The position numbers and the translations under genes are program-made. A DNA stretch of 64,000 nt from Mesobacillus subterraneus (GTDB lineage: Bacteria > Bacillota > Bacilli > Bacillales > Cytobacillaceae): assembly GCF_003937825.1 (NCBI RefSeq), contig NZ_RSFW01000006.1:124001-188000 (forward strand). Direction: 5' to 3'. The first letter of the stretch is position 1; each line of letters opens with the position of its first letter. The notes below the pieces were generated by a model that worked only from the letters and a program-made list of their open reading frames with translations, made no database searches and was not told where the DNA came from. Positions 16,784 through 25,001 of the stretch are shown here, piece by piece.

Positions 16784-17191
16784 TCACTCCTCCACCAATC
16801 CCTTCATCACAACCCGGCCAACTGACGCATTCTTCTCCTGTTTTCGAAGAAACTTCATCCCCTTGTTGCGTATCTTGTAATACTTCGCACCTTGGTCATT
16901 CCAACTAGCTTCTATATATCGTTTCTGTTCGAGAGTGTGCAGCTTGGTATAAAGCGAACCTTCGTTTCCTTCAATCTTGCCAAAACCGCGAGAACGCAAA
17001 AGGCCTGTCAATTCATAGCCCGTTTTTTCCTGTTGAAGGAGCTGGAGAATAGCGATTGTCAACCATTCCTCATTTTCCTCGGGGGGGTTGATATTTTTAT
17101 GAACTTCTTTTCTGATTCTCTCGGAAAAGCTTAACTCTTTAAAAGTGGAATTCTCCATTGATTTTCTGAGTTTTTTCAAACGTTCTTCCAT
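16784..17191 (-). CDS. PadR-family transcriptional regulator
   Basis: A 135-residue protein with a PadR winged helix (about 40-125): LTIAILQLLQQEKTGYELTG, EGNEGSLYTKLHTLEQKRYIEA and KYYKIRNKGMKFL. PadR proteins are dimeric repressors. The N-terminal 35 residues are longer than usual. Its ATG directly abuts the stop of the sigma gene (TAAATG). Such regulators often control neighbouring HAAS-domain membrane genes, as here. Confidence 0.85.
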   Translation of the reverse strand: MEERLKKLRKSMENSTFKELSFSERIRKEVHKNINPPEENEEWLTIAILQLLQQEKTGYELTGLLRSRGFGKIEGNEGSLYTKLHTLEQKRYIEASWNDQGAKYYKIRNKGMKFLRKQEKNASVGRVVMKGLVEE

Positions 17192-17728
17192 TTAGTTTGC
17201 CTCCAATCTTTCCTTGAGAAGCTCTTTCGCTCGCCTCATCCGCGTCTTCACTGTGTTCTCTTTAACCTCGGTCACCACAGCTATTTCCTTGATTGACATT
17301 TCCTCGAAATAATACAGATAGATCACTTCCCGGTAATTGACAGGCAACTCCATGACCGCCGCGGCCAGCTGGCCATCCTCCTCATCCTGAATCACCGTTT
17401 GCTCCACACTGCCCGTTTGGAGCGAATCATAAATAGGCTGATAATCAGTTGTAAAAACATTTCGGTTGTACCAGCTTTTCAAATAATCCCGACAATGGTT
17501 GGAAGCAATCCTCCAAAGCCAGGTACGGAATTTCGCCTTTCCCTGATATGTATGAAGCGACTTATAGCATTTCACAAAAATCTCCTGAGTCAGGTCATCC
17601 GCAATCTCTTTATTTTTCACATAGGAAAAAGCAAGCTGTAAAATTTCCTGACCATATGTATTCATGATCTCATCCATCAGCTCTTCGGCGTTCTCGATAT
17701 CAAAGATCCCTGCTGTTAATTCATCCAC
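17192..17728 (-). CDS. ECF RNA polymerase sigma factor
   Basis: A 178-residue sigma-70 protein with region 2 (DLTQEIFVKCYKSLHTYQG, FRTWLWRIASNHCRDYLK) and region 4 (LPVNYREVIYLYYFEEMSIK, KENTVKTRMRRAKELLKE). No classical anti-sigma gene follows; the operon continues with PadR and a HAAS-SEDS membrane protein. The membrane protein may take the anti-sigma role, but this is inference. A perfect AAAC-N16-CGTC promoter lies just upstream, pointing to autoregulation. GTG 17728 follows AAGGGGGAAAGG. Confidence 0.87.
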   Translation of the reverse strand: MDELTAGIFDIENAEELMDEIMNTYGQEILQLAFSYVKNKEIADDLTQEIFVKCYKSLHTYQGKAKFRTWLWRIASNHCRDYLKSWYNRNVFTTDYQPIYDSLQTGSVEQTVIQDEEDGQLAAAVMELPVNYREVIYLYYFEEMSIKEIAVVTEVKENTVKTRMRRAKELLKERLEAN

Positions 17729-17752
17729 AACCTTTCCCCCTTCATAGTTATA

Positions 17753-17778
17753 GACGATGCATCACAAAATAAGTTTGG
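17753..17778 (-). promoter_or_regulatory. Candidate ECF autoregulatory promoter
   Basis: On the minus strand CCAAAC is followed after exactly 16 bases by CGTCTATAA, the Bacillus ECF pattern, and lies 25 bp upstream of the sigma start. It has the same geometry as the promoter at 2404-2429. Confidence 0.65.
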
Positions 17779-17833
17779 AGAAAAAATTTATTGTTTTTTC
17801 GTGGGAATGTATTGTCAAAGAAAAAGCATAACA

Positions 17834-17864
17834 CAAAAAAAGAGACTGGAATTTCCAATCTCTT
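17834..17864 (-). terminator. Terminator of the 17876-18085 gene
   Basis: AAGAGA-C-TGGAA pairs with TTCCA-A-TCTCTT; on the minus strand it is followed by TTTTTTTGTGT. Confidence 0.65.
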
Positions 17865-17875
17865 GTGATAGCCTG

Positions 17876-18085
17876 TTATCCTCCATAAAATCCAATTACA
17901 TTCAGCAAGAAAACGCCAATGAGTATAACCGACAGTCCGGTAATGGCCGCAATCCCCACCGTTCTCTTATTTTTCGAGTCAAACCAGACTGTAAAAGCTA
18001 CAATGATCGTAAAAATGATTCCAAAGAAAATTGCTGCATAAGGATTTGTCGGTGTAATCCAGTCATACCAGTTCAAAAAGTCCAT
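17876..18085 (-). CDS. Small two-span membrane protein, 69 aa
   Basis: Two hydrophobic helices (AAIFFGIIFTIIVAFTVWF and VGIAAITGLSVILIGVFLL) are joined by the basic loop DSKNKRT. GGAGGTACCAT lies before ATG 18085. It is transcribed alone with its own terminator. No family recognised. Confidence 0.65.
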   Translation of the reverse strand: MDFLNWYDWITPTNPYAAIFFGIIFTIIVAFTVWFDSKNKRTVGIAAITGLSVILIGVFLLNVIGFYGG

Positions 18086-18146
18086 ATGGTACCTCCACTG
18101 TCATTATTTTCCAATTATATGAATAACTGGATAAAATGTTTCATAT

Positions 18147-19163
18147 TTATACGATTCTTTTCCCGCTCTTCCCAAGTGCGTAATAGATTCCATGCTGCAG
18201 AGATTGCAAGCATTCATATTTTTTCAGGCCAGTCAATGTTTGTGAAATCACCATTGCAAGATCAGCTGAAATTCCCACTAGGATGACTTCAACTCCTAAT
18301 AATCTGGCAGCGGACCCTAATTTGTCGATCAACTCTGCGGTATAAGGGGAAATCTCTTTGTTCAGCCCCGTAAGATCAAGCAAAACGAAGCGAGCCTGAT
18401 ATTTCGGCAAGTTCGTTAAGGTATTCATAATCAGATCTTCGGCTCGATCCTCATCATATCTTCCGATTAACGGTACAACCACAATGCCGTCAAGTACCGG
18501 GATTAATGGGGAGGATAATTCTTTCACCAATTTCTGCAGCATCCTTGTTTTATCTTCCACAAGGCCTTCTAGCTCCTGGATGTGCATTTGCTCTTGTTTT
18601 CTTGCGAGTTCCCGGATATTTTGCTGGACATTCACTTCGGACGGGAAATATTCCACCACTGTATATGGGCTTGTCTCACTTTGATACTCGAGAATGTTAT
18701 ACCAGAAGTTCTCCTCAAATAATCCTGTAAAAACACCGGCATAGTGGGAAGGCACGAAAATCCCCTTTTTATCCCGGCTGCCCAGTTGATTCATTTTGTA
18801 TTCCCAATCGTCTTTAATGAACAAAGTGAAGCGGTTGGATTCAACGTCCATATTTTCTATTTTCACATAACCCCATCCGGCGGGTACGTATGTATTGGAA
18901 AGCCAATCCACTACATTAGATGTATTGATATCCTTCATGCCCTTGAAGCCTTCCCCGACTATGACGCCCTGCCTGAAGCCTGTAGTTTCAAGCACGAGAT
19001 TGGTGGCCTCTTCCCCGGAAATTTCCTGGATCGTATCGAAAAAGGTTTTCATGGCTGACACCCAGAAGAAGACCACATCTCCCCCCTCGAACAACACTTC
19101 CCCGGTAGACAGGTCCCACTTCAGCTCTACTCCTCCAACCGTAATTTCCTTCTTCATCTCCAT
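18147..19163 (-). CDS. RsbR-like STAS-domain protein
   Basis: A 338-residue protein. The C-terminal STAS domain (about 220-330) has PLIPVLDGIVVVPLIGRYDE and FVLLDLTGLNKEISPYTAEL, typical of RsbR co-antagonists in stressosomes, where the Thr of the DLTG region or nearby can be phosphorylated. The N-terminal 200 residues include a sensing domain resembling V4R/heme-type modules (GFRQGVIVGEGFKGMKDI), then a coiled linker. It stands alone, without kinase or phosphatase neighbours, like other free-standing RsbR paralogues. GTGAGTTCAAATGG precedes the start; ATG 19163 and the next ATG are both possible. Confidence 0.8.
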   Translation of the reverse strand: MEMKKEITVGGVELKWDLSTGEVLFEGGDVVFFWVSAMKTFFDTIQEISGEEATNLVLETTGFRQGVIVGEGFKGMKDINTSNVVDWLSNTYVPAGWGYVKIENMDVESNRFTLFIKDDWEYKMNQLGSRDKKGIFVPSHYAGVFTGLFEENFWYNILEYQSETSPYTVVEYFPSEVNVQQNIRELARKQEQMHIQELEGLVEDKTRMLQKLVKELSSPLIPVLDGIVVVPLIGRYDEDRAEDLIMNTLTNLPKYQARFVLLDLTGLNKEISPYTAELIDKLGSAARLLGVEVILVGISADLAMVISQTLTGLKKYECLQSLQHGIYYALGKSGKRIV

Positions 19164-19311
19164 TTGAACTCACCCACTAGTATATGATTATGTAAAAAAT
19201 GATCGTTTTCAATTTTGATTAGTTCGACAATAATAAGTATTTTCCCTTCCTGGAATTTCTTAATCCTTTCCATCAAAAAAGCATGAGATATTTGTCCCAT
19301 ACTTTATGAAC

Positions 19312-19474
19312 CCCATTACTGCAATAAACATGCAGGGGCTGTCCTATTACAAACCGTGAATCATCCGATGCCAGGTAAACATAGGTTGGAGCTTTTTCAA
19401 GCCTTGGCAGCACTGTAGTCAATCAGCTGTTCGTGTCCATGATATGCGACTGCAGAGGCCGTGTTTATGATCGA
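19312..19474 (-). pseudogene. Remnant of a short-chain dehydrogenase/reductase gene
   Basis: Two pieces of one SDR protein remain. The first reads SIINTASAVAYHGHEQLIDY-SAAKA and includes the catalytic YSAAK motif. After a stop, a shifted frame reads APTYVYLASDDSRFVIGQPL, the C-terminal SDR signature. Roughly 70 codons that should separate them are missing, and nothing of the N-terminal Rossmann part is left. It is a deletion relic. Confidence 0.65.
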
Positions 19475-19510
19475 GTTTAAATGTAGAAGAACATCTCTTG
19501 TTTAGTAAAA

Positions 19511-19651
19511 ATGCGAGTAAATATTCACTTTGAAGGTGTCATCGAATTGCTTATCGGTCATATCCAAGAGGTCATTCTGCTGGAACTGGATTCGGACCCT
19601 GAATACAGAGGACGTGCGGGACGGTTTATCATCGTCCCTTTTTTAAAATAA
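19511..19651 (+). CDS. Possible small protein or fragment, 46 aa
   Basis: ATG 19511 opens a 46-codon frame ([20 protein letters not shown], then [19 protein letters not shown]). Codon pattern and composition look coding, but there is no clear ribosome site. It may be a genuine short protein or the end of a lost gene. It lies beside an SDR remnant in a decayed stretch. Confidence 0.3.
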   Translation: MRVNIHFEGVIELLIGHIQEVILLELDSDPEYRGRAGRFIIVPFLK

Positions 19652-19699
19652 GTAACTATTTCATTCGGAATCCGTCTAATTTTAAAAGGGGGAGCCAAA

Positions 19700-20212
19700 A
19701 TGATTAAAAAATTCCTGTTCCTGATCTTGTTCATCGGGGGAAACCTGGCCGGCTGCAGCAACGAATCCAGCATGCCATCGGAAATGCCCGACGACTTCCA
19801 GTTCTCGCTAAAATATGGCGTACAGGCGTTAAATGAAATCGACACCTTTAACCATACATATACCAAAGATCTTATTATGGACGGAACAATCACGACGGAC
19901 TTGGAGCTGACAAAAGATAATCTTCAAGCAATCTATCAAGGAATGAAGGAAATCGAGATCGTAGACACAGTGAAGAATGCCAAATATGAAGGTCCATTCG
20001 GTGAGGAAGTGCATGTAGAGCCATTGGGAGAATACCAACTCAAACTGCAACTGAACGGGGAAAAACACAATCTGTCGTGGACAGAAAATATCTACGATGA
20101 AGACACACGAAATGAACTGGCTGAATTTGTTTATCGGTTTTTACACGAAGGAATTATTATGAAAAAAGAGGAATACAAGGCCTTGCCACAAGCATCAGGC
20201 GGGTATGAATGA
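19700..20212 (+). CDS. Putative lipoprotein, 170 aa
   Basis: The signal MIKKFLFLILFIGGNLAGC has lipobox LAGC. The mature domain has alternating strands and a helical end (LAEFVYRFLHEGIIMKKEEY). AAAGGGGGAGCCAAA precedes ATG 19700. It would be anchored to the outer face of the membrane. No domain recognised. Confidence 0.7.
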   Translation: MIKKFLFLILFIGGNLAGCSNESSMPSEMPDDFQFSLKYGVQALNEIDTFNHTYTKDLIMDGTITTDLELTKDNLQAIYQGMKEIEIVDTVKNAKYEGPFGEEVHVEPLGEYQLKLQLNGEKHNLSWTENIYDEDTRNELAEFVYRFLHEGIIMKKEEYKALPQASGGYE

Positions 20213-20222
20213 CGAGCGATGG

Positions 20223-21149
20223 TTATCGCCCGATATTTTTTTGCAATCCATAGATTCCAGGTTCCTGCTGGTATCCTAATTTTTTGTTAACAGCCAGCAT
20301 GGATGCATTTCTGGAATCATTATGAGTTCGGATATATTTTATATTTTTTTGTAGCGCATATTCAATCGCCTTCCGTTTTATTGCCTGCGCCAAGCCCCTT
20401 CCACGGTAATCCCGACTGACCCCAGTCATGGAATTATAACACGCCTCCTCTGATTCCTTGATGACAATAGACAATGCCACCCACCGATCATCTTCGACAG
20501 CCAAGATAAATCCTTGCTTATCAAAATCCTTCGTCAGGTTTAGCATATATTCAAGGTCAGGCTGCGGCTTCCCTTCCATACCGGGAACATCTGATACGAG
20601 CTCCCACCAAAAATCCCAAAAACGTTTGTAGTAGTCATTGGTTTGGGGATAATCAGCAAGCGTCGTAAAACGAATCCCCCTTGGCTTCAGATCCGAATGA
20701 TGTCCAATCATACATCCTGTTAGTTCCAACCGAGATTCAAAGGTGTGCCAAGTTTTCATAAATCCCTGCTTTTCCGCCCAGCGAAGATCCTTATCGTTTG
20801 TATCTTGAATACCCGTCAGCAGAACCTCAACCATATTTTTATGGGCGAAACGCTCAATCTCCTGTAGAATTAAACTCCCTACACCTCTGTTCCGCCAATC
20901 TGAAGCTACCCTGATTGTAACCTGAGCGGTTCCCGGCTTTAAAACCGGATCCCATGCACCAGTGGCAAACTCGCCGAATCCTACTAAATCACCGTTCGGG
21001 GTCACAACACCCCAATGACTTAAAATTGTATCACCTGTCGCTTTTTTTTCCAGCCTATTCAGAGCATCTGAATCAGGCAGTTCCGTATTTTTCTTCAGGA
21101 CCACCCTCGAAAAATTGTTCGAGGTTAACCTTATAATTTTTAAATCCAT
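20223..21149 (-). CDS. Protein with two tandem GNAT acetyltransferase domains
   Basis: A ~308-residue protein made of two GNAT folds. The first (about 1-150) has acetyl-CoA motif RNRGVGSLILQEIERFA. The second (about 160-305) has SRDYRGRGLAQAIKRKAIEY and RTHNDSRNASMLAVNKKLGY. Double-GNAT proteins include the mycothiol synthase type and many uncharacterised Bacillus enzymes. AAAGAG precedes ATG 21149; a TTG three codons earlier is inside the site. Substrate unknown. Confidence 0.85.
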   Translation of the reverse strand: MDLKIIRLTSNNFSRVVLKKNTELPDSDALNRLEKKATGDTILSHWGVVTPNGDLVGFGEFATGAWDPVLKPGTAQVTIRVASDWRNRGVGSLILQEIERFAHKNMVEVLLTGIQDTNDKDLRWAEKQGFMKTWHTFESRLELTGCMIGHHSDLKPRGIRFTTLADYPQTNDYYKRFWDFWWELVSDVPGMEGKPQPDLEYMLNLTKDFDKQGFILAVEDDRWVALSIVIKESEEACYNSMTGVSRDYRGRGLAQAIKRKAIEYALQKNIKYIRTHNDSRNASMLAVNKKLGYQQEPGIYGLQKNIGR

Positions 21150-21214
21150 TGCAGCCAACTCTTTCTTTAAAATTTATTAATTATTAAGTTCTTTCCCTTC
21201 AATCACGTGACAAT

Positions 21215-21325
21215 CACTACGAAATAAAGGATTTTCACTACGATTTTTAGCTTTATCACTACGAAATTGACCTCTTTCGCTACGAAAAGTGGATTTTCCA
21301 CTACGTTTTTCGCCTAATACACTAC
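21215..21325. repeat. Direct-word array B, exact 21-bp period
   Basis: The word CACTACGAAA or CACTACGTTT (core CACTAC) begins at 21215, 21236, 21257, 21278 (CGCTAC), 21299 and 21320: six units at exactly 21 bp. The bases between words vary. It lies between two minus-strand genes and contains no reading frame of note. Confidence 0.8.
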
Positions 21326-21335
21326 TTTTTCCATC

Positions 21336-22352
21336 TTATGGGTAAAAAACGCCCTCCATATACGCTATAACCGGAATTTGATCCCGCATTCTGACCTGGT
21401 AATCATCCTCGAATTCAGCGGCCACAGCAATAATAGTAGAATCTGTATAATAGACCTTAGAATACGCATATTGAATTTCATTAACATTGACATCCGTTCT
21501 CACCCCACCACCTGCCAACCTCTGAATATCCTGTTCCTTCAACTCAACTTGTGAAAAAATTACTGTTCCTATTTTTCCATTCAGCTTTAGATTATATGAT
21601 GCAAGCCATTCTTCCATCGGGGCTGCCGGGGCTGTTTGTTCCTGGGAAACATGGACATTTCCTAATTCAAAGGTTGAAAGAACTGCAGCTGGAAGAGCAA
21701 TGGTCACAATCGCCCTACCATCAGGTTGTAAACGAATAAATACCGGACACTTCTGAATGGGTGAAGAATGTTCATTGACGACCATCAAATCCGCCATGCC
21801 CAATGAACTCCTTGAGTGAGAGTCAGGATATTGCCTAATAAAGTCATCGGAAAAACCGTCATGTAAACGAAAATTACCTAGCGCAGCGTGAATTGTACAA
21901 GGAAGCAAAAGATAAACATCAGCAAAAGGCAGGCGTTCGGTTCCATCAAGCCTTTCCCGAAAAAGCCTGGCAGTTGCAAGATCCGTCTCTTTGGAGTGTC
22001 CTGATAAGCCAGGATTCAGGACCGGTGTTCCCTCACTTCCTGGCCGGACATAAATATACACATTCTCAACAAGCTGTCCCTTGCTTTCCACGGTGACCTT
22101 CATTCTCGTATAGGAGGGGATATCCTCCCATTGATCGATCACCCAGAACTGCTCTTTCGTCAAATCCAATATGCACCCGCCTACCTGATAGCCAGCCTCA
22201 GGCTTGATAAAATAATACTGATCCACATCCTCATATAAACGCCAATCAGGCAGTGTCGCAGCCCTCATCTTAACATCTGTTCCGAGCAGGATCTTCTGGA
22301 TTTCTTTTTGCTTTAACGTTCCATACGAAAAAAGATATTTCTTGTTTTCCAT
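21336..22352 (-). CDS. Gamma-glutamylcyclotransferase-like protein with unknown C-terminal domain
   Basis: Residues 1-125 show a gamma-glutamylcyclotransferase (AIG2-like) fold: YLFSYGTLKQKEIQK at the start (the YGTL loop that binds the glutamyl group), GYQVGGCILDL and VIDQWEDIPSYTRMKVTVE with the acidic catalytic position. The remaining 210 residues have no recognised domain; they contain beta-rich segments. GAGGGGAAGAGGC precedes ATG 22352. Typical family members have 110-150 residues, so this is an unusual fusion. Confidence 0.75.
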   Translation of the reverse strand: MENKKYLFSYGTLKQKEIQKILLGTDVKMRAATLPDWRLYEDVDQYYFIKPEAGYQVGGCILDLTKEQFWVIDQWEDIPSYTRMKVTVESKGQLVENVYIYVRPGSEGTPVLNPGLSGHSKETDLATARLFRERLDGTERLPFADVYLLLPCTIHAALGNFRLHDGFSDDFIRQYPDSHSRSSLGMADLMVVNEHSSPIQKCPVFIRLQPDGRAIVTIALPAAVLSTFELGNVHVSQEQTAPAAPMEEWLASYNLKLNGKIGTVIFSQVELKEQDIQRLAGGGVRTDVNVNEIQYAYSKVYYTDSTIIAVAAEFEDDYQVRMRDQIPVIAYMEGVFYP

Positions 22353-22400
22353 GCCTCTTCCCCTCAAACTTTTTATACTCTTCGCTACCCCTTATCAGCA

Positions 22401-22434
22401 AAAAAATACGTTAATTCAGATCCTGAATTAACGT
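22401..22434 (-). terminator. Terminator of the signal peptidase gene
   Basis: Perfect 12-bp stem ACGTTAATTCAG/CTGAATTAACGT with 3-nt loop; on the minus strand it is followed by ATTTTTTT. Confidence 0.8.
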
Positions 22435-22444
22435 AGTGTTAAAA

Positions 22445-22993
22445 TTAGTTTCCTAGAATCTTCATTTCATCCAATGGATAAAAAATCACCTTTGTTGTTC
22501 CGATTATGCTTTCAAACGGGACGGCACCAAAACTCCGGCTGTCCTTGCTGTGCCTTCTGTTGTCCCCTAATACGAACAAATGCCCCTCAGGAACCACATC
22601 ACTGTTGACAGGCGTGTCTTTCAATGTGAAAGTGCCCGTTAACCAGCCAAATGCTAAACTCTTCTTACTATCTTCCAAATATGGTTCATCATAAGCTTTA
22701 CCGTTAATATATAAAACATCCTCTATGTATTCGATCCGATCCCCTGGCAAGCCAATCACACGCTTGATATAATCCTTGTCCTCTACAGGCGAATGAAAAA
22801 CAATAATATCAAACCGCTTTGGCTGCCCAACTTTCGTGACAATCATCCGCTCGTTTTCCTGCAAGGTCGGTTCCATCGACTGACCCTTCACTTCAATCGG
22901 CGTCAAAAAAATCACTCGTACTGCAAATGCCAGCAGAATGGCAATCGCAATCGTTTTAACCCAATCCCAAATTTCATTTTTATTTAAGGTCAT
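22445..22993 (-). CDS. sipS: Type I signal peptidase
   Basis: A 182-residue single-span membrane protease that removes signal peptides from secreted proteins. The N-terminal anchor (VKTIAIAILLAFAVRVIFL) is followed by the catalytic Ser in VKGQSMEPTL, the catalytic Lys in DKDYIKRVIGLPGD, and box E (PEGHLFVLGDNRRHSKDSRS). Size and motif order match Bacillus SipS/SipT. GGGGACTGGAAT precedes the ATG. Which paralogue (S, T, U, V) cannot be decided here. Confidence 0.92.
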   Translation of the reverse strand: MTLNKNEIWDWVKTIAIAILLAFAVRVIFLTPIEVKGQSMEPTLQENERMIVTKVGQPKRFDIIVFHSPVEDKDYIKRVIGLPGDRIEYIEDVLYINGKAYDEPYLEDSKKSLAFGWLTGTFTLKDTPVNSDVVPEGHLFVLGDNRRHSKDSRSFGAVPFESIIGTTKVIFYPLDEMKILGN

Positions 22994-23077
22994 ATTCCAG
23001 TCCCCTTTTTCTGTCGTTAGGAATATATTTCCACAAACTTCCCAAAATTCCTTCTACTAAATTTCAATAGTTGAATT

Positions 23078-23623
23078 TTAATTTCTTAATCGATCAGACA
23101 GGCCATTGTCATTCCCATAATGGAACTTCTCGATTTTCCCTTCCTCTTTCTCTGAGAACAGAACGTAGCCTTCTACTTCAACGGTTTCCTCTTTTCCGTC
23201 CTCTTTCTGATATCCTACTTCAGCAACAAAATCATAACGGTTTGCTATCGAGCCGTGTTTTTCAACTGCTGCACCCTTATAGGTCAACTTATAATCAAAG
23301 TTATAGGCATAAACCTGATAAGAATTCGCGAACACAGGGACAAAGAATTCAAGGCCGCGTCCCGTAAAATAAGCTCCGTATAACTCATCCATATACTGAT
23401 CGAATTCCTGGTTTTCTTCCACACCATCTTTTACTGTCCTATACTTCGGATTTTCGATTAAGTCCATTAACTTCTCATCAGGACCAGAAAATTGCAGCTT
23501 CAAAACTTCCTCAACCACTTTCCCATTTATTTCTTTAGCCTCCGTTTTTGAACAGCCAGTGACGACAGCCCAAGAAAAGATGATGGCAACACTCAAAATG
23601 ACGTACTTCCTTAATTGCATCAT
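23078..23623 (-). CDS. Putative lipoprotein, 181 aa
   Basis: AAAGGGGGAATTGTC precedes ATG 23623, giving a lipoprotein signal with lipobox VVTGC. The mature domain is rich in Lys, Glu and aromatic residues (NFDYKLTYKGAAVEKHG, YDFVAEVGYQKEDGKEETVE) and looks like a small beta-sandwich. No family recognised. An apparent longer frame to 23656 lacks a ribosome site. Confidence 0.7.
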   Translation of the reverse strand: MMQLRKYVILSVAIIFSWAVVTGCSKTEAKEINGKVVEEVLKLQFSGPDEKLMDLIENPKYRTVKDGVEENQEFDQYMDELYGAYFTGRGLEFFVPVFANSYQVYAYNFDYKLTYKGAAVEKHGSIANRYDFVAEVGYQKEDGKEETVEVEGYVLFSEKEEGKIEKFHYGNDNGLSDRLRN

Positions 23624-23746
23624 GACAATTCCCCCTTTAAAAGTAGTACGAATCATTTTGTAAAAATATTCAAAATATACATTTTTCTGTAAAATTTAAT
23701 CCTAGCTATTTCTTTTTCATTTCTTTTTATCTTTTAAAAATTCCCT

Positions 23747-23989
23747 TTATGCCATGGCACTAGTCAAATGTTCAGGTAAATGCTCGAGCACCTGTTCCTT
23801 TTGAATCTGTTCTCCTTTTCCGAGCATTAATCTTGATAGCTTTTTATGCAAAGAATTCAATAGAAATACGCCTCTGAACAGGCACCCGGCAATGATCCCA
23901 AATGCGATCACTCCACCAGCTAGAGGCCCCATTATCAAAAGAAAATAACCTAATACAATGCTCAATATGATGGATAACAACAAATACAT
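23747..23989 (-). CDS. Small membrane protein, 80 aa
   Basis: GGGAGGGTTAAT precedes ATG 23989. Two hydrophobic segments form a near-continuous hairpin (LLLSIILSIVLGYFLLI and LAGGVIAFGIIAGCLF). The last 30 residues are soluble (EQIQKEQVLEHLPEHL). It is divergent from the patatin gene. Function unknown. Confidence 0.6.
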   Translation of the reverse strand: MYLLLSIILSIVLGYFLLIMGPLAGGVIAFGIIAGCLFRGVFLLNSLHKKLSRLMLGKGEQIQKEQVLEHLPEHLTSAMA

Positions 23990-24128
23990 ATTAACCCTCC
24001 CTATTTTGAGGATAACTTTTCTTACAACTTTAACATAAATATCCAAATGTTAATCTTATATTTACACAAAATTCCTTTCTTTGTGATAGACTGTTTTTTA
24101 AACATCAAAAATAAAAGGGGGAATTGCA

Positions 24129-25001
24129 GTGTACGAAAGTGGCCTGATTTTAGAAGGCGGCGGAATGAGAGGCGCCTATACTGCAGGGGTTCTGGATTAT
24201 TTCTTAGAGAAAGAGCTGTTTTTGCCGTATGTCATCGGGGTGTCAGCTGGCGCCTGTCAGGGTTCATCGTATGTGTCGAGGCAGCCTGGGCGAAATAAGC
24301 AGGTTACCGTTGACTATGTAAGTCATCCTGAATATATTTCCTACCGCAACCTGTTCTTAAAGAAAGAACTATTTGGAATGGATTTCATTTTTGACAAGCT
24401 TCCGAATGAACTCGTTCCGTTTGATTTCAAAACGTTCAATTCCGCTACTGAAAAATTCCTTGTCGGGACGACAGATTGCCTGACAGGTGAGCCAGTTTAC
24501 TTTGAAAAAAATGAGGTTCCTGATGATTTCCTGAAAATTATCAGGGCATCGAGCACCTTGCCGTTTATGGCTCCAGCCATTCCGTTCGGAAACCGGATCC
24601 TGATGGACGGCGGGATTGCTGATCCGATCCCAATCCGAAAGGCTCAAAGCGATATGGTTAAAAAGAATGTCATTGTCCTGACCAAGCCAAAGGGATACCG
24701 CAAAAAGAAATCTTCCTTTTCCTGGCTTCCCCGCTACGTTTACAAGGAATATACCGGTCTGAATCAGGCACTTGCGACAAGGTACAAAATCTATAATGAG
24801 ACCCTTGACTACATTGAGGAACTCGAAGCCAAGCAGGAGGTGTTTGTAATCCGGCCATCCCAGGACCTCAAAGTCGGCCGTGTCGAGCGGAATCCTTCAA
24901 AGCTGACCCAGCTTTATGATTTAGGTTATGAAGACGCCAAAAAGGATTTTGCCTGCCTCGCTGACTGGTTGTCAGGAGAGATATCCTATGCAGCTAAATG
25001 A
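24129..25001 (+). CDS. Patatin-like phospholipase (YjjU-like)
   Basis: A 290-residue alpha/beta hydrolase of the patatin family. The oxyanion loop GGGMRGAYTAGVLD, the nucleophile elbow GVSAGAC (G-x-S-x-G) and the dyad Asp in LMDGGIADPIP are all in the expected order (about residues 10, 39 and 158). These enzymes release fatty acids from membrane lipids. AAAGGGGGAATTGCA precedes GTG 24129. It overlaps the start of the nucleotidyltransferase gene by 14 bp, so the two form an operon. Confidence 0.9.
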   Translation: MYESGLILEGGGMRGAYTAGVLDYFLEKELFLPYVIGVSAGACQGSSYVSRQPGRNKQVTVDYVSHPEYISYRNLFLKKELFGMDFIFDKLPNELVPFDFKTFNSATEKFLVGTTDCLTGEPVYFEKNEVPDDFLKIIRASSTLPFMAPAIPFGNRILMDGGIADPIPIRKAQSDMVKKNVIVLTKPKGYRKKKSSFSWLPRYVYKEYTGLNQALATRYKIYNETLDYIEELEAKQEVFVIRPSQDLKVGRVERNPSKLTQLYDLGYEDAKKDFACLADWLSGEISYAAK

